A stretch of 64,000 bases of DNA from positions 248,001 to 312,000 of the forward strand of contig JARVZY010002408.1 in the NCBI GenBank assembly GCA_030686995.1, read 5' to 3'. Source of the DNA: Artemisia argyi. Lineage: Eukaryota; Streptophyta; Magnoliopsida; Asterales; Asteraceae. Made by a program: the position numbers and the translations under genes. The notes under the pieces are model-generated. The model searched no databases. It saw only the letters and a list, made by a program, of their open reading frames with translations, and had not been told where the DNA came from. Shown here in pieces: positions 1 to 10,019 of this stretch; position 1 is the first letter of the stretch; each line of letters opens with the position of its first letter.

Positions 1-380
1 ATTGGCCCTTGGGCTTAAATCCACAACAAACCAACCGGACCCTTAATAAATAAAAACCAATCCAAATCCAAACCAAAAAAACACAACAGCCCACCCCCCC
101 CCCCCCCCCTTTTGGGCTTGGTCCAGTAATAAGCCCAACAACAAACACCCTTTTATATAAAACGGGGTTTGACCCCGGTCAACTCCCTCCCAAAACCACC
201 TCCACTGTTCACCTTCCTCCCTCACCCCTGCATCCATGAAACCAGGGTGGTTTTCGCCACCACCTCACACCCCCAACTGGCTACTCTATACTACACCTCA
301 TCCCCCCTCATCATACCAACCCACTGAGCATTTAATGCTTCTTCACCACTTTTTCCTCCAAACCATATCACAATCTCTGT
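1..380. other. Gene-free stretch with a TATA-like box and a C-run
   Basis: No supported coding frame lies here. A run of 16 C residues sits at 94-109 and a TATATAA box at 154-160, followed by pyrimidine-rich sequence resembling a plant 5' leader. It ends abruptly where Copia integrase homology starts at about 381. It may be the U3/leader of another element or a displaced promoter; I cannot tell which. Confidence 0.4.
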
Positions 381-2922
381 TTGCCTTTTGGTTGCAAAGT
401 GACCATCTTGAATACTGCTGATACACTGGGTAAGTTTGATGGGAAAGCTGATGAGGGGTATATTGTGGGTTATTCAGCTCATAGCAAGGCCTATAGGGTT
501 TATAATCTGAATGCCAAAAGGATAGAGGAGACTCTTAACCTAAGATTTCTTGAAGATCAGCCTAATACTCAGGGACAGGGCCATTCTTGGTATTTTGACC
601 TAGATTATTTGACTGATTATTTGGGATACACTAGACATGCTTCTAATCCGAATGCAGGTACCAAAAATCCAATTTCTAACCCTGCAGGTTCCATGGATGA
701 TGACTCAGAATGTGACTCTGAGCCAGAAGAACATACCATTGTTGTACCTTCTTTTCCACCTAACCATTTTGTAGGGAATCATTCTGCTGCTGAACAAGAT
801 GATGAGTCACATTATGCAGAGGATCTTGCAAGACTTAAGAAGCAAGAACATGCTGCTACACAGGAAGCTCAGAGACTCAGTAAAAAGGTTGCACAAGAGA
901 CTGATGCCATCCTTCAACAATCAGCACAAGCAGTCAGTGGAAATAAGGATGCTGCTGACAGTTCTACTGAAGGCACTCCTATTCCCATTGATGTGCTCAA
1001 AGCTGCTGATACTCCTGCTGCACAATCTCCCATTTCTACTGAAGCTTCTACAGACTTTGAGAAGCCCTTTACAAGATTTCCAAGTCCTTCTGATCTTTGT
1101 AGTTATCAGCCCAAGCCTGGCCTGTTTCACTCAGCTTCTTATGATACTAAGTTTGGGCCTACAGTCAACAACCTTGATGCCACAATTGATGTTAACCCTA
1201 CAGCAACAAAGAGGATTCATAATGATCATCCCCTTTCTAAGATTATTGGTGATCCTCAAGCACCTGTGAGAACAAGAAGCACTGTCAAGAATACTAAATA
1301 TGGTGAAGTTGCTTTCATTTCTTATGTCAACAATCAAAAGAGGGACAATCACATAGACTTCAAACATTGTCTGTTTGCATGCTTTCTTTCTCAGATAGAG
1401 CCAACTAGTGTTCCTCAAGCACTGGCTGATTCAAGTTGGCCTGAAGCAATGCAAGAAGAGATGCTGCAATTTAAGAATCAGCAGGTTTGGATATTGGTTC
1501 CTTTCCCTGATGGTAAATATGCCATTGGGACAAAATGGATTTTGAAGAATAAAAGAGATGCAAGGGGGATTGTGGTGAAAAAAAAAAGCAAGATTAGTGG
1601 CTCAAGGGTTTAGGCAAGAGGAAGGCATTGACTATGATGAAGTCTTTGCACCAGTGGCCAGAGTTGAAGCAATTAGGATATTTTTGGCCTATGCCTCATA
1701 TATGGGCTTTATGGTTTATCAGATGGATGTTAAAGGTGCTTTCTTATATGGTGAGATTGAAGAGGAGGTTTATGTGACTCAACCCAAGGGATTTGAAGAC
1801 CCTGATCATCCTGAGTATGTGTACAAGGTTGTCAAAGCTCTCTATGGACTTCATCAGGCTCCCAGAGCTTGGTATGCTAGACTTTCCACATTTTTGCTGA
1901 AGCATGGCTACAGAAGAGGTGCTATTGACAAGACTCTATTCCTAAAGAAAGATTCCAGGGATATTATTCTTGTGCAGGTTTATGTGGATGATATTATCTT
2001 TGGTTCCACCAAAGAAGAATGGTGTAGAGAGTTTGAGGATTTGATGAAGGGAGAATTTCAAATGAGTGCCATGGGGGAACTCACTTTCTTTCTGGGTTTA
2101 CAGGTTCAGCAGAAACCTGATGGTATTTTTATTCATCAGGAGAAGTATGTAAAGGATATGTTGACTAAGTTTGATATGGAGAATGTCAGGACTGCCACTA
2201 CTCCATATGAAGCTCCCAAACCAAAGAACAATCTTGATCCTGATCTTCCTGTGAATGTTCATTTATACAGGTCAATGATTGGTTCTTTGATGTATTTGAC
2301 TGCTTCTAGACCTGATATTACATTTGCTGTGAGTGCATGTTCAAGGCACCAAGTCACTCCACTTACCTCTCACTTGAATGCTGTCAAAAAGATTTTTAAG
2401 TACCTGAAAGGCCAACCCAAATTAGGTCTTTGGTATCCCAAAGAATCTCCATTTCAGCTAGCAGCTTATAGTGATAGTGACTATGCTGGTGCCAATATGG
2501 ATAGAAGATCCACAACTGGAGGTTGCCAATTCCTTGGAAGGAGACTGATTTCTTGGCAATGCAAGAAACAGACCATTGTTGCTACCTCTACTACTGAAGC
2601 AGAGTATGTTGCTGCTGCCAATTGTTGTAGACAGGTTCTATGGATTCAGAATCAATTGCTGGATTATGGGTATAATTTTATGAATGCTACTATTTTCATT
2701 GACAATCAAAGTACAGTTTGCATTATTAAAAATCCAGTTTTTCATAATAGAACCAAACATATTGAAATCAGGCACCACTTTATCAGGGATGCTTATGAGA
2801 AACATTTAATTAAAGTGGTAAAAATTCACACAGATGAGAATGTGGCAGATTTGTTAACCAAAGCATTTGATGGACCAAGGTTTCAATATTTGGTGGTCCA
2901 TATTGGTATGCTTAACCCTTAA
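381..2922 (+). pseudogene. Copia-1 pol, 3' half (integrase end, RT, RNase H), frameshifted
   Basis: This is the C-terminal part of a Ty1/Copia polyprotein. Residues after 381 match the integrase C-terminal end (PFGC followed by LGKFDGKADEGYIVGYS), then a long Ser/Thr/Ala-rich linker, then reverse transcriptase ([31 protein letters not shown], catalytic YVDDIIFG at about 1981-2004) and RNase H ([17 protein letters not shown], a DNQST motif and the [10 protein letters not shown] end). The frame breaks at an A-run of ten at 1578-1587, where related copies imply nine positions, so one base was gained. Protease and the integrase catalytic core are missing upstream. After the stop at 2922 there is no extra ORF, and the polypurine tract follows within a few bases. 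The RT-RNase H part downstream of the break (1597-2922) is itself uninterrupted. Confidence 0.92.
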
Positions 2923-2932
2923 CTGCAAAGTT

Positions 2933-2980
2933 TAAGGGGAGGCATAAGCCTCAGGGGAGGCATATGCCTCAGGGGAGGAT
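2933..2980 (+). repeat. Reiterated polypurine-tract motif of Copia-1
   Basis: Three copies of AGGGGAGG are separated by palindromic spacers: AGGCATAAGCCT (one mismatch) and AGGCATATGCCT (perfect). The last copy abuts the presumed LTR start TGTAGGTGTAAACTTTG at 2981. It lies just after the RNase H stop, the place where plus-strand priming tracts of Copia elements sit. Confidence 0.7.
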
Positions 2981-3355
2981 TGTAGGTGTAAACTTTGTAG
3001 AATTTGTATAAATTTGTATACTTTTTTAGTTTTTAACACTAACCAACAAATGAATTATAAGTTTGTTTGGTCTTTTTGTTTGTTTGTGTCTGTTTTGCAG
3101 AATGCCATTGCAAGTTGTTGATAAGTTTAACCATGATATGTTAATATGGTTACTAAGATGTGTTTCTCCTGAAGACTAAAAGAGGCTAAGATTGATTTCC
3201 ACTGATTCACAAGATACAGAGATCAAAATTAGCAAATGAGTTTTCATTCATTCTGAGAACATATTACATCTTACAAACAACTTCAAATGAAATCACAAGA
3301 TGCAATCCTATACAAGTCTAATTTAGTCTAGCTTCTATCATCTATTTCAAAAACT
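2981..3355 (+). mobile_element. Copia-1 3' LTR, partial
   Basis: The LTR is inferred from its TG start immediately after a polypurine tract. The sequence is T-rich and has no frame. Its right limit is not defined: no clear CA end with a duplication is visible before the acidic region at about 3360. Confidence 0.5.
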
Positions 3356-3496
3356 GGGGCATAACCAGTATGATGAAGAAGCTGAAGCTGAAGATGAAAA
3401 TGGAAAAAGAAGAGGAGGAAGAATGGATTGATGAAAACGACGATGAAGATGCTCAAGAACCAAGTAGTTTGGTCCCTGGCAACATCCCTTCATTAC

Positions 3497-3925
3497 CTAC
3501 ACCATCTTCCCTTTCCCCTTACCCACGACATCTGTCCTCTTCTCCTTTCCCTTGCTTCCATGGCATGAAGAACCAGGTCCTGGAGCAGGAAGACCTAACA
3601 CCACACTTCGTGATGTTGGAAGAGATGGATTTCTCTTCCTAGGCCTTGTTTGGGGTCTCTCTGGTGTGGAAGGAGGAAGAAATGAGGGATCTTCATCTTC
3701 ATCCTCTGAAGAATCTTCATCAGATGTGAAAATGAAGGGAGAGACATCTTGCCTCTCAGCAGGAATGGGAGCATTACTTGCTTCCCCTCTCTCCAAGGCA
3801 TTCCATCGCCTTTCCAACTCACGTGCATAATCAGAATCATCTATTTCTGAGGGATATGGTGGTCGATCATCAGATGAGGAGGAAGAGGAGGAGGATATGA
3901 CTATCAATCCCTCGGTACTTGTCAC
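3497..3925 (-). CDS. Unrecognised low-complexity ORF, first codons from an LTR
   Basis: The 142-residue frame is Ser-rich, then acidic, then basic (SSSSSSSSDDRPPYPSEIDD near the start, a Lys/Gly-rich end). It has no membrane segment or domain I recognise. Its first eight or so codons are contributed by the Athila-type LTR fragment that begins at about 3905, so the annotated start is an accident of the junction. The body resembles the charged N-terminal parts of plant retrotransposon gag or extra ORFs, but that is a guess from composition. Confidence 0.3.
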   Translation of the reverse strand: MTSTEGLIVISSSSSSSSDDRPPYPSEIDDSDYARELERRWNALERGEASNAPIPAERQDVSPFIFTSDEDSSEDEDEDPSFLPPSTPERPQTRPRKRNPSLPTSRSVVLGLPAPGPGSSCHGSKGKEKRTDVVGKGKGKMV

Positions 3926-4023
3926 TATACTATACTACAACGATCAGGTACACTGCCTGGTGGGGGTTGTAAGCTTCTCGAGATCCCTCGAGAGGTAAAG
4001 CCTGGTGCAATTCCCACGCATCA
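3905..4023 (-). mobile_element. Terminal 119 bp of the Athila-A LTR, in inverted orientation
   Basis: Read on the minus strand from 4023 it starts TGATGCGTGGGAATTGCACC and continues like the LTR end at 50799 onward. Its outer flank (4024-4028, TGAAG on the minus strand) equals the duplication at 52222-52226 beyond the other end of Athila-A. It is therefore best read as the displaced and inverted second terminus of that element. No primer-binding site adjoins it, as expected for the outer end. Confidence 0.8.
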
Positions 4024-4076
4024 CTTCACTGAGATGAAAACTAGTTATCATAACAATTGAAACTTGTCTCTAAAAA
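4024..4076 (-). repeat. Inverted copy of the Gypsy-C target flank
   Basis: This 53-bp segment is nearly the exact reverse complement of 6518-6569. At 6565-6569 the same site is present as an uninterrupted TGAAG (an empty site), which identifies it as the sequence into which Athila-A inserted. Confidence 0.85.
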
Positions 4077-4196
4077 TTTCCTTACCATATATCCTTAAAT
4101 ATGGTAAAACTCTCTTCATGTTCCACCGATACTACTTAAGGATGATTTATAATGACTATCCTCTTAAAATGAACTAGGATGTTCCTACATATTAAT
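4077..4196. other. AT-rich Gypsy-C internal sequence, no gene
   Basis: This links the inverted target flank to the Gypsy-C 3' end. It shows no frame and no recognised motif, and is assigned to Gypsy-C only by its position between two pieces of that family. Confidence 0.4.
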
Positions 4197-4633
4197 GAGA
4201 AAGTTATAAGTCAAATAGGTTAAGAGTTTATACGCTCTTGTTTTCAAATATTGGGACGCCTTTATTTGCAAATAATGAGATAAAAAAACATAAGTATCTG
4301 GTATCTGTACAAGCAATTCTTACTCCGCTTGTGCAAAATCTTCTTCCTTTTCACATCATTTTCCTCGATAATCCTTTACTTTCTCGACTATTTCCCTCCC
4401 CTACTCCTATAATCATCAAAATCTCGGGACGAGATTTTCTCTAAGGGGGTAAGACTATAACAACCCACAAGCACCCATTACAATCATTCTCATTACAAAT
4501 ACCTATAGTAGGTATTTCACATGTAAATTTTTGCTTTTTATATACATAATTACTTGCATGACTCACTAGACCTGCTCACGTATCTACACAAGCCAAATAG
4601 CTCAACACTCACATCCTATAAACCCCAGGTATT
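4197..4633 (+). mobile_element. Gypsy-C 3' end: polypurine tract and LTR start
   Basis: This is the inverted counterpart of about 16660-17072. It contains the conserved end of chromovirus-like Gypsy elements, CTCGGGACGAGATTTTCTC followed by the tract TAAGGGGGTAAGAC (4442-4455), and then the LTR start TATAACAACCC at about 4456. The LTR normally begins TGTAAC; here the second base is A. A short plus-strand frame at 4238-4444 is open but looks like untranslated 3' sequence rather than protein. Confidence 0.8.
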
Positions 4634-4642
4634 AATATGATT

Positions 4643-4790
4643 TCTTCTTCTTATTTGGTTTCGATTTCTTCGATATTCATGGCCATAAATTCGTCAAACT
4701 CAGCATAGAGTTTTTCTTCAAGAATTGTACCTTGAATAGTATGAGGAACTTCCATTCCTTCATTTAGCTATTTCTTGGCCATTGGATCAG
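4643..4790 (-). pseudogene. Gypsy protease-to-RT linker fragment
   Basis: On the minus strand the frame reads through LYAEFDEFMAMNIEEIETK before a stop. It resembles the linker between protease and reverse transcriptase in Asteraceae Gypsy polyproteins, which commonly contains an LYAEFD(E/K)FMAM segment. It has at least one internal stop and no catalytic motif. The assignment rests on that one short match. Confidence 0.5.
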
Positions 4791-4794
4791 CAAG

Positions 4795-4863
4795 GGTGTG
4801 ATTCAGATGGATCAAGAGAAGATCAGGTCTGTTTTGGACTGGGAAATGCCGAAGAAGGAGAGA
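4795..4863 (+). pseudogene. Gypsy RT C-terminal fragment
   Basis: About 22 codons read [19 protein letters not shown], the segment that follows the RT catalytic domain in Ty3/Gypsy proteins (typically an MD..KI..I..W..P pattern before the RNase H connection). Nothing of RT precedes it, and the sequence changes character after about 4863. It is a scrap left by rearrangement. Confidence 0.65.
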
Positions 4864-5176
4864 GCAGGCAGCAGTGGTGAAGCCGGATGCTCGAAGCAAT
4901 TTTCTTCATGATGAGCCCACCAACTTCCTGGCAAAATGCCTACGGTTAAAAAGCACCGACATGTCAAGATCAAAATTCGAATTGGTTCCTGGTCCTGGTC
5001 AGAGACCACTGTGTTCGCGCCGGCGATCCAACAAAAAAGCGAAGTAGTGGTCTCTTTCTTTCCATTACGAACGACACGCTTCGCCTGCTCCCTCCCCGTG
5101 TCCACTAGCGCTTTATCTTTCTAAGCCGCTCTCGCTAGTAGGGAATCTAGTTCAGCAAGGTCCATAGGGTGAGCGT
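4864..5176. other. Unassigned GC-richer segment
   Basis: This stretch is visibly richer in CG than its neighbours and has no long frame. Short open frames on both strands (4936-5124 plus, 4812-5105 minus) share no recognised family. Its composition reminds me of plant organellar non-coding DNA, but I cannot confirm that. Confidence 0.3.
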
Positions 5177-5392
5177 CAGTTTACATCTGACTGCTTCATT
5201 TCTCTGGATGTGCATCCCGAGGTTGATGCGTGTATAGCCGATTTCCCCGAAGGGAAAATAGGATTATACACGCGTTTTTTCGAGTACGCGAATTACCGCG
5301 TACTGATATCTATTTTTTTGAGCGATTTGCTCAATCACTATCATATCCACATCTCACAGCTGCACTGTATAGGTGCGGCTTCCTACTCATAA
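5177..5392 (+). pseudogene. Fragment of a putative gypsy-type transposon protein (Transposase_28-like)
   Basis: The frame reads VHPEVDACIADFPEGKIGLY then TRFFEYANYR and LSDLLNHYHIHISQL. This matches the plant domain annotated as putative gypsy type transposon, whose hallmark is a GKIGVYTRFF(D/E)(F/Y)AN(Y/F)R segment followed by FL.D.L.Y..I..SQL..I.AA. The piece is truncated on both sides: a stop precedes it at 5165 and another ends it just after the IGAA motif. The natural start is not present. Such ORFs are frequent in Asteraceae retroelements; their function is unknown. Confidence 0.65.
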
Positions 5393-5502
5393 TGGAGGTA
5401 CCCAAGACGTCCCACCTCATGTTGTCCCGAAACCCAAACCAAAACCAAGAGTTGTTTTTGAACCACATGATATCCCAGTTGAAACCCCTAAATCCAAACC
5501 TT

Positions 5503-6520
5503 CTACATTTGATTACTATTGTTATTGTAGTTTTGCCTATTTTGGTTTCTTCTTGGTTGAGGTGTTTTAGGCCTAGGATGAGGGTTATTTGGTTTTCTAG
5601 GTGGTGGAGTTTTAGATCTTATCTTAGGTTTAGAAGATCCTACTTTGGTTTTTAAAGACGGTTTATAAAAAGCTTTAACTTCTTCATTGTTGGCAAGAGG
5701 TATTTTTCTATCATTAATAAGTATATACTTAGGATTAGATTTTAGAAATTTTTGTTCATTAAGTTCATTTTCGAATTTGGCATTTTTAATCTCGCTTGTT
5801 GAAGCTTCGTTTGAGTTAAATCCTAAATCGGTTTTATCTCCGGATACTCTTTGAATGCTTATTATTTTACTAAGTGAGTGACTACTATTTTCAAATTTAT
5901 CAAGTTTGCGAATTTCTTCCCTAAGTATTTCGTTTTCACCTTTAATCTCTTGACATGATTTACATTCTTCAAAAATTTCTTTACATTTTTCAAGTTGATG
6001 TATTTTAATTTTTATTTCTAGTACTTCATTTTCCAATTGATTATTTATGTATTTTAGTGATTTGTTTTTGGCCATTACTAGTTGTCCTAATTTGCATAGT
6101 CTATTATATTCATTATCTAGGTCTTTTTCATCTAATGATAAGCTTTCATCACTAAGATATTCGGTTTCGGAACGTACCTCATTTGATGTATTCGCCATAA
6201 GACACTTCTCTTCATTTGTCGTTTCTTTCTCATCTTCATCACTATCACTCCAAGCTCCTCCAACAAATGCTCTTTGATTTTGATCTCTTGTCATCATTGG
6301 ACATTTTCCAATAAGGTGATTTGAATCACCACACTTGAAACATTTCCTTTCATTCTTGTTGTTCTTGTCATCCTTACTCTTTTGAAATGTTTTCTTTTCA
6401 TCATGTGGTTGTCTTACGAATCTTCCTCGCCTTTTGAAGAATTTCTTGAAATCTCTTACGGCCATGGCGTATTCTTCGTCATCACTTTCGGAAGATGAGC
6501 TATCTTCGATACTAGATTTT
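5503..6520 (-). pseudogene. Copia gag fragment with zinc knuckle and coiled coil
   Basis: The minus frame begins in acidic Ser-rich sequence at about 6520, passes [14 protein letters not shown], and has a CX2CX4HX4C zinc knuckle ([14 protein letters not shown]) at roughly residues 42-55 of the ORF, then an [14 protein letters not shown] acidic segment typical of Asteraceae Copia gag. A long heptad-like region follows ([20 protein letters not shown] and onward), ending in a Pro/Asn-rich tail. The N-terminal gag domain is absent and no protease follows. The knuckle binds nucleic acid in the virus-like particle. It abuts Gypsy-C sequence at about 6523. Confidence 0.8.
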
Positions 6521-6603
6521 TAGAGACAAGTTTCAATTGTTATGATAACTAGTTTTCATCTCAGTGAAGACAAGTTGTAGATACGGTAGGGGAATATTCT
6601 AGT

Positions 6604-6712
6604 CAAGTAGAGATAAGTTCTAGTCATGATAGAGACAAGTTCTAGTCATGATAGAGACTAGTTCTAGTCATGATAGAGACAAGTTCTAGTCATGGTAGGG
6701 ACAAGTTCTAAT
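6604..6712. repeat. 22-bp tandem repeat in Gypsy-C
   Basis: About five units of a 22-mer with core TTCTAGTCATGATAGAGAC occur in tandem, with small changes (GACTAG for GACAAG, ATGGTAGGG in the last unit). The same array appears at 52255-52325 and 57999-58089, where Athila-D has inserted into it. Confidence 0.85.
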
Positions 6713-8065
6713 GTTCTCCGGTTTAGCAACTTGTCACATGGTAGATTCCCATGTTAAGACTAGAATGACGAACGTAGAAGATCTCATTTTTACAATTTCT
6801 TGCAAAGCGAGATTTAATATCATAGTCGAATATAATGAGGATTACAGTTCGATGTAGATATTCTTACAAGTTCTAACTAATAGAAACTTGCGTTATGACG
6901 AGAAATGCAAGTTCTAACTAATAGAGCATTGCAGGATAAGGTACGGAGAGAATATAGAGAAAAGAAAATAGAGTGTAAAATGACGGAGAGTTAAAAATAA
7001 AGGGAAATGGAGTGAAGGATTTATGGGAGTGGAGTGGAGTGAAAACGGAAAAAAGGATGAATAGGTAAAGTAGGGGAAATAGAAATGGAAAAAGAAGTTT
7101 GGAGTGGATTGAGTGGGGAAAAGTGTAAGAGTGAGGAAAATGGAAAAGTATGGTTTTAATTTGTGGAGTGGGGAAAAAGGCGGGAAAATGGGATTTTAAA
7201 TAGAAGAGTGGGAAGAAGTGAGAGGAAAAGATTTAAACGTTAGAAGTAGAGGAATGAAAAGATGAGATTAAATGAAAGAGTAAAAGTATAGGATACCTGA
7301 AAGAGAATATCCTATCGGAGTTTTAGATGTAGTAGATATCCTAATGGTCTAAATCCTAATGGTCTATCTAACCTCAAGTATGAAAATTCTAATTAAGGTT
7401 TTGGGGTTTACTAAAGGGGATTGGGGAAAACTAGCTTGGGTATCATAGTAATCTAAGAGAAATATGCTTATATATGAGAATCATATATTTGCATATGGGA
7501 TAGTTAGGGGTAGATCTCTAACTAGAATAAAGATAGCTTAAGAAAGCCATGGAAAGGAGTGAAGGTTTAGAGATCAGAGGAGAAAGAATTCAGATCTCTA
7601 TGGTGAAGAGTGAGGATTCTCACCATCAGTAAAAAGGGAAAAAGAGTTGAAAAAGGTTAGAGTAAGAGAAATTTAAAACAGTTTAGAGATTCTATTTACC
7701 TAAGACATCGGGGTAGGTTAGGGTAATGTCTTAGCATAGAAATCTCTTAGGTGTTTTAAATTAGGGTTATCTAGGCTATTCCTAGAGTTTTCTAAGTTAT
7801 AGGGTTTAGGGGAGTAATCTAGTACATTCGAAGAGGAAAGATCAGTCTCCGGATGCGGACTATATGAGATAGGGGTATTGTAGAGGGGAGTAGACATAAC
7901 TATATAATAAAGAAAATACTGTAAATCATTTAGCAGTTAAGCAGGCAATAATTATACTTACCTTAGCACATATGGTTATGGAGGATGGCACAGGTACTGA
8001 AGACTTCCTCAGGTTTAGGAAAAATTGTTGTAGTTTAGGTTTTGACCTTGTTCTCTACAACTGAA

Positions 8066-8080
8066 GCTCTGATGCAAATC
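8066..8080 (-). other. Primer-binding site of Gypsy-C copy 1
   Basis: On the minus strand the LTR end GAGTGTTACA is followed by GATTTGCATCAGAGC. CATCAGAGC matches the initiator-Met tRNA complement (usually TGGTATCAGAGC) with a weak start, so priming by tRNA-iMet is likely. Confidence 0.6.
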
Positions 8081-8935
8081 TGTAACACTCCCATTTTTCA
8101 CTGATCGCAGCGGATAAAGTGTTTGGGGTATTACTTCATAGATTCACAGATACAGTAATAGAAAATGACTCGAAAAGAGATGTTTTGAAAAATTAGTTAT
8201 CATTCATAATTATCAGAGTTTTAATTATAAAAGATATACTTTTATTTTGTTGAGGTCCCAAAAATCTAAGAGTTAGGTTGGTGGTGTTTGAATGATAACC
8301 ATGAGAAGTCTTCCGAGTTTAGTACCTCCTTCCGCCGTAAGTCCATAGAAGTAATTAACCTAGAATACATGCTTAAAAAGTCAACACTAGGTGCTGAGTG
8401 AGAATCATAGGTTTAGGGGTTAGTGAATACAAGTTCCCTGGGTTCAGTTGTTACACCCATCTGGGAAAATGCAAGTTTTTGTGATAATTGTGATGCATGC
8501 ACAATTATCAGGAGTTTAGTAGGTTGTACTAAGCTCATGAATCACACCTTAACGATCCAGGTCATGTGGGCTGCAGACCCAACATGAGGGGATAGAAGGA
8601 TAACTTGCCAAAGTTATACCTTGAGTAGATTCAAATATAGCACTTATTGGTACCACCTAGTGGGGTGTTAATACCAACGGGAATTGTCAAACTCCAATAG
8701 ATCTATCAACTATATTCGCGTTGGATTGGATAAAACCTTCCAAACGATTAGATTCATGAATTTGGTTTATGTAGTGGTGGCAGTTAGTTTACTCGTGCAA
8801 ACAACCAAAGAAAAAGACTTGTATTCGGTTTTAAGTAAAGCATTTTGCATGTATCCCCCTTACAGGGTTTATAAAAGCATTTAGTTTGAAAGTTTAAAAA
8901 GATGTAAGGCTATGAAGACTCACCTGGGTGTAGAT
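8081..8935 (-). mobile_element. Gypsy-C copy 1 LTR, truncated
   Basis: It starts TGTAACACTCCCATTTTTC (plus view) and is closely related to 13591-14176. It has about 260 bp (roughly 8373-8633) missing from the other copy. Homology stops at about 8935, where the LTR is cut and an unrelated ORF begins. A small plus ORF at 8684-8884 has a twin at 13929-14129 but lies within the LTR and is probably not a gene. Confidence 0.8.
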
Positions 8936-9517
8936 AGTATAAACTGTCTTAAGGATCTGATTCTTAGTAAACAAAAGCCTCCTGTTAACTCATTTTATCT
9001 TGAGGATGAAAGTGATGAGGATGAACCATTTGAAGAGGAAAAACCTAAGGAAACTTCAGATATCTTACCAATGGGGGACAAGGAAGTCAAAATGAATCCT
9101 CTTGAGGAATTTGATGACCTTGTTCCAATCTCAAAGGTATCTGAGAAACCTTTTGATTCAACTTCAGTTGAAACTGCTTCAGTAAAAATACAGGGAGAAA
9201 AGAATATGACTGAATCACTAGCAGTTGAAATAATGGAACTTGTAGAATCCATGACTGCTAGTCCTTCTCAATTCCCTGAGTCTGCTGTTATCACACCCGA
9301 GGTTCCCACTCACACTTTGAGCATGGGGGACGAGCATCTTGACACTGTTCCTGAAAGGGAATCGGACGAATTCTTAAAGTCTTGTGTTGAGAACCTTGTT
9401 CCAATCCCAAGAGAGTCACAGGAAATTCTTGATCATGTGTGTGATATCCCTCCTCCTCTTGTCTTCCCAATTGACAATGTTGAGATTGTAGAATGGCCCC
9501 CAGAGGGGCCAGAGTGA
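8936..9517 (+). pseudogene. Acidic retroelement-associated ORF fragment
   Basis: The open frame from 8912 takes its first eight codons from the LTR; the foreign part starts at about 8936. It is acidic and Ser/Pro-rich, with EDESDEDEPFEEEKPKE near the start and HLDTVPERESDEF, VENLVPIPRES near the end. The last motif closely resembles an LDT.PE.ESDEF..S.VENLVP.P.ES segment I recall from many Asteraceae Gypsy-associated hypothetical proteins. No enzymatic domain is visible. The frame ends at a stop where it meets Athila-A integrase on the other strand. Function unknown; the 5' end is missing. Confidence 0.6.
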
Positions 9518-10019
9518 CATTCTCTCATGATTTTTACTGCCTCACCTCCCGAAACACAACGTCTGATTATTTGATCAGGACACCTTCAGAATAAAAATGG
9601 TTCATCCCAGAAGTAGTATTTTAGTTGGGCAAAGAACCTTTTCTTTTCGTATTTAGTCATGTGTTCTGGAATGAGTCTGCTTGCGAGATACTTAGCAAAA
9701 TCAGCGTACCAAGGCTTAGAATCTGTCATTGACATGAGTTGTTCGTCAAGAAATGAATCCCGAATCTCGCTTCTATCGTGCTCATCAAGGGGATTTTCAA
9801 GACGAGATAGGTGATCAGCAGCCAAATTCTCTGCCCCTTTTTATCACGGATTTCAACGTCAAATTCTTGTAACAACAGGATCCACCGAATTAGTCGTGGC
9901 TTAGCATCTTGCTTAGAAAAAAGATATCAGAGAGCCGAGTGATCGGTGAAAACGATTATCTTTGAAAGGACAAGATATTGACGAAATTTGTCGAATGCGA
10001 ACACTACGGCTAATAATTC
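9495..10019 (-). pseudogene. Athila-A RNase H end and integrase zinc region
   Basis: This continues the pol gene whose upstream part lies at 46880-48409. From 10019 leftward it encodes the RNase H segment (LLAVVFAFDKFRQYL, a TDHSAL motif, [12 protein letters not shown], then AADHLSRLE) and the beginning of integrase ([22 protein letters not shown], and a CHSGPSGGH zinc-finger start). Disruptions: a stop after TDHSAL, one G lost from a G-run near 9837, and a stop after EPFLF at about 9586. It ends at about 9495 next to the foreign ORF, so the integrase catalytic core is absent. The first codons join exactly to the piece at 46880 once the Gypsy-B insertion and one AATTC copy are discounted. Confidence 0.9.

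Larger units (their letters stand above)
6523..8080 (-). mobile_element. Gypsy-C copy 1, internal region
   Basis: This is homologous to 52222-52325 plus 57999-60016. It contains a 22-bp tandem array, AT-rich purine-biased sequence, and at its right end a primer-binding site next to the LTR. No long frame is present. Compared with copy 2 it lacks about 590 bp (equivalent to roughly 58716-59306) at position 7338. The purine bias (GGAAAA, GGAGTGGAG) is strong from 6950 to 7330. Confidence 0.75.

Noticed and set aside
8684..8884. Twin 66-codon ORFs at 8684-8884 and 13929-14129
   Set aside because: Both lie inside Gypsy-C LTRs at the same position. Near identity reflects LTR copies; no domain or start context supports a gene.
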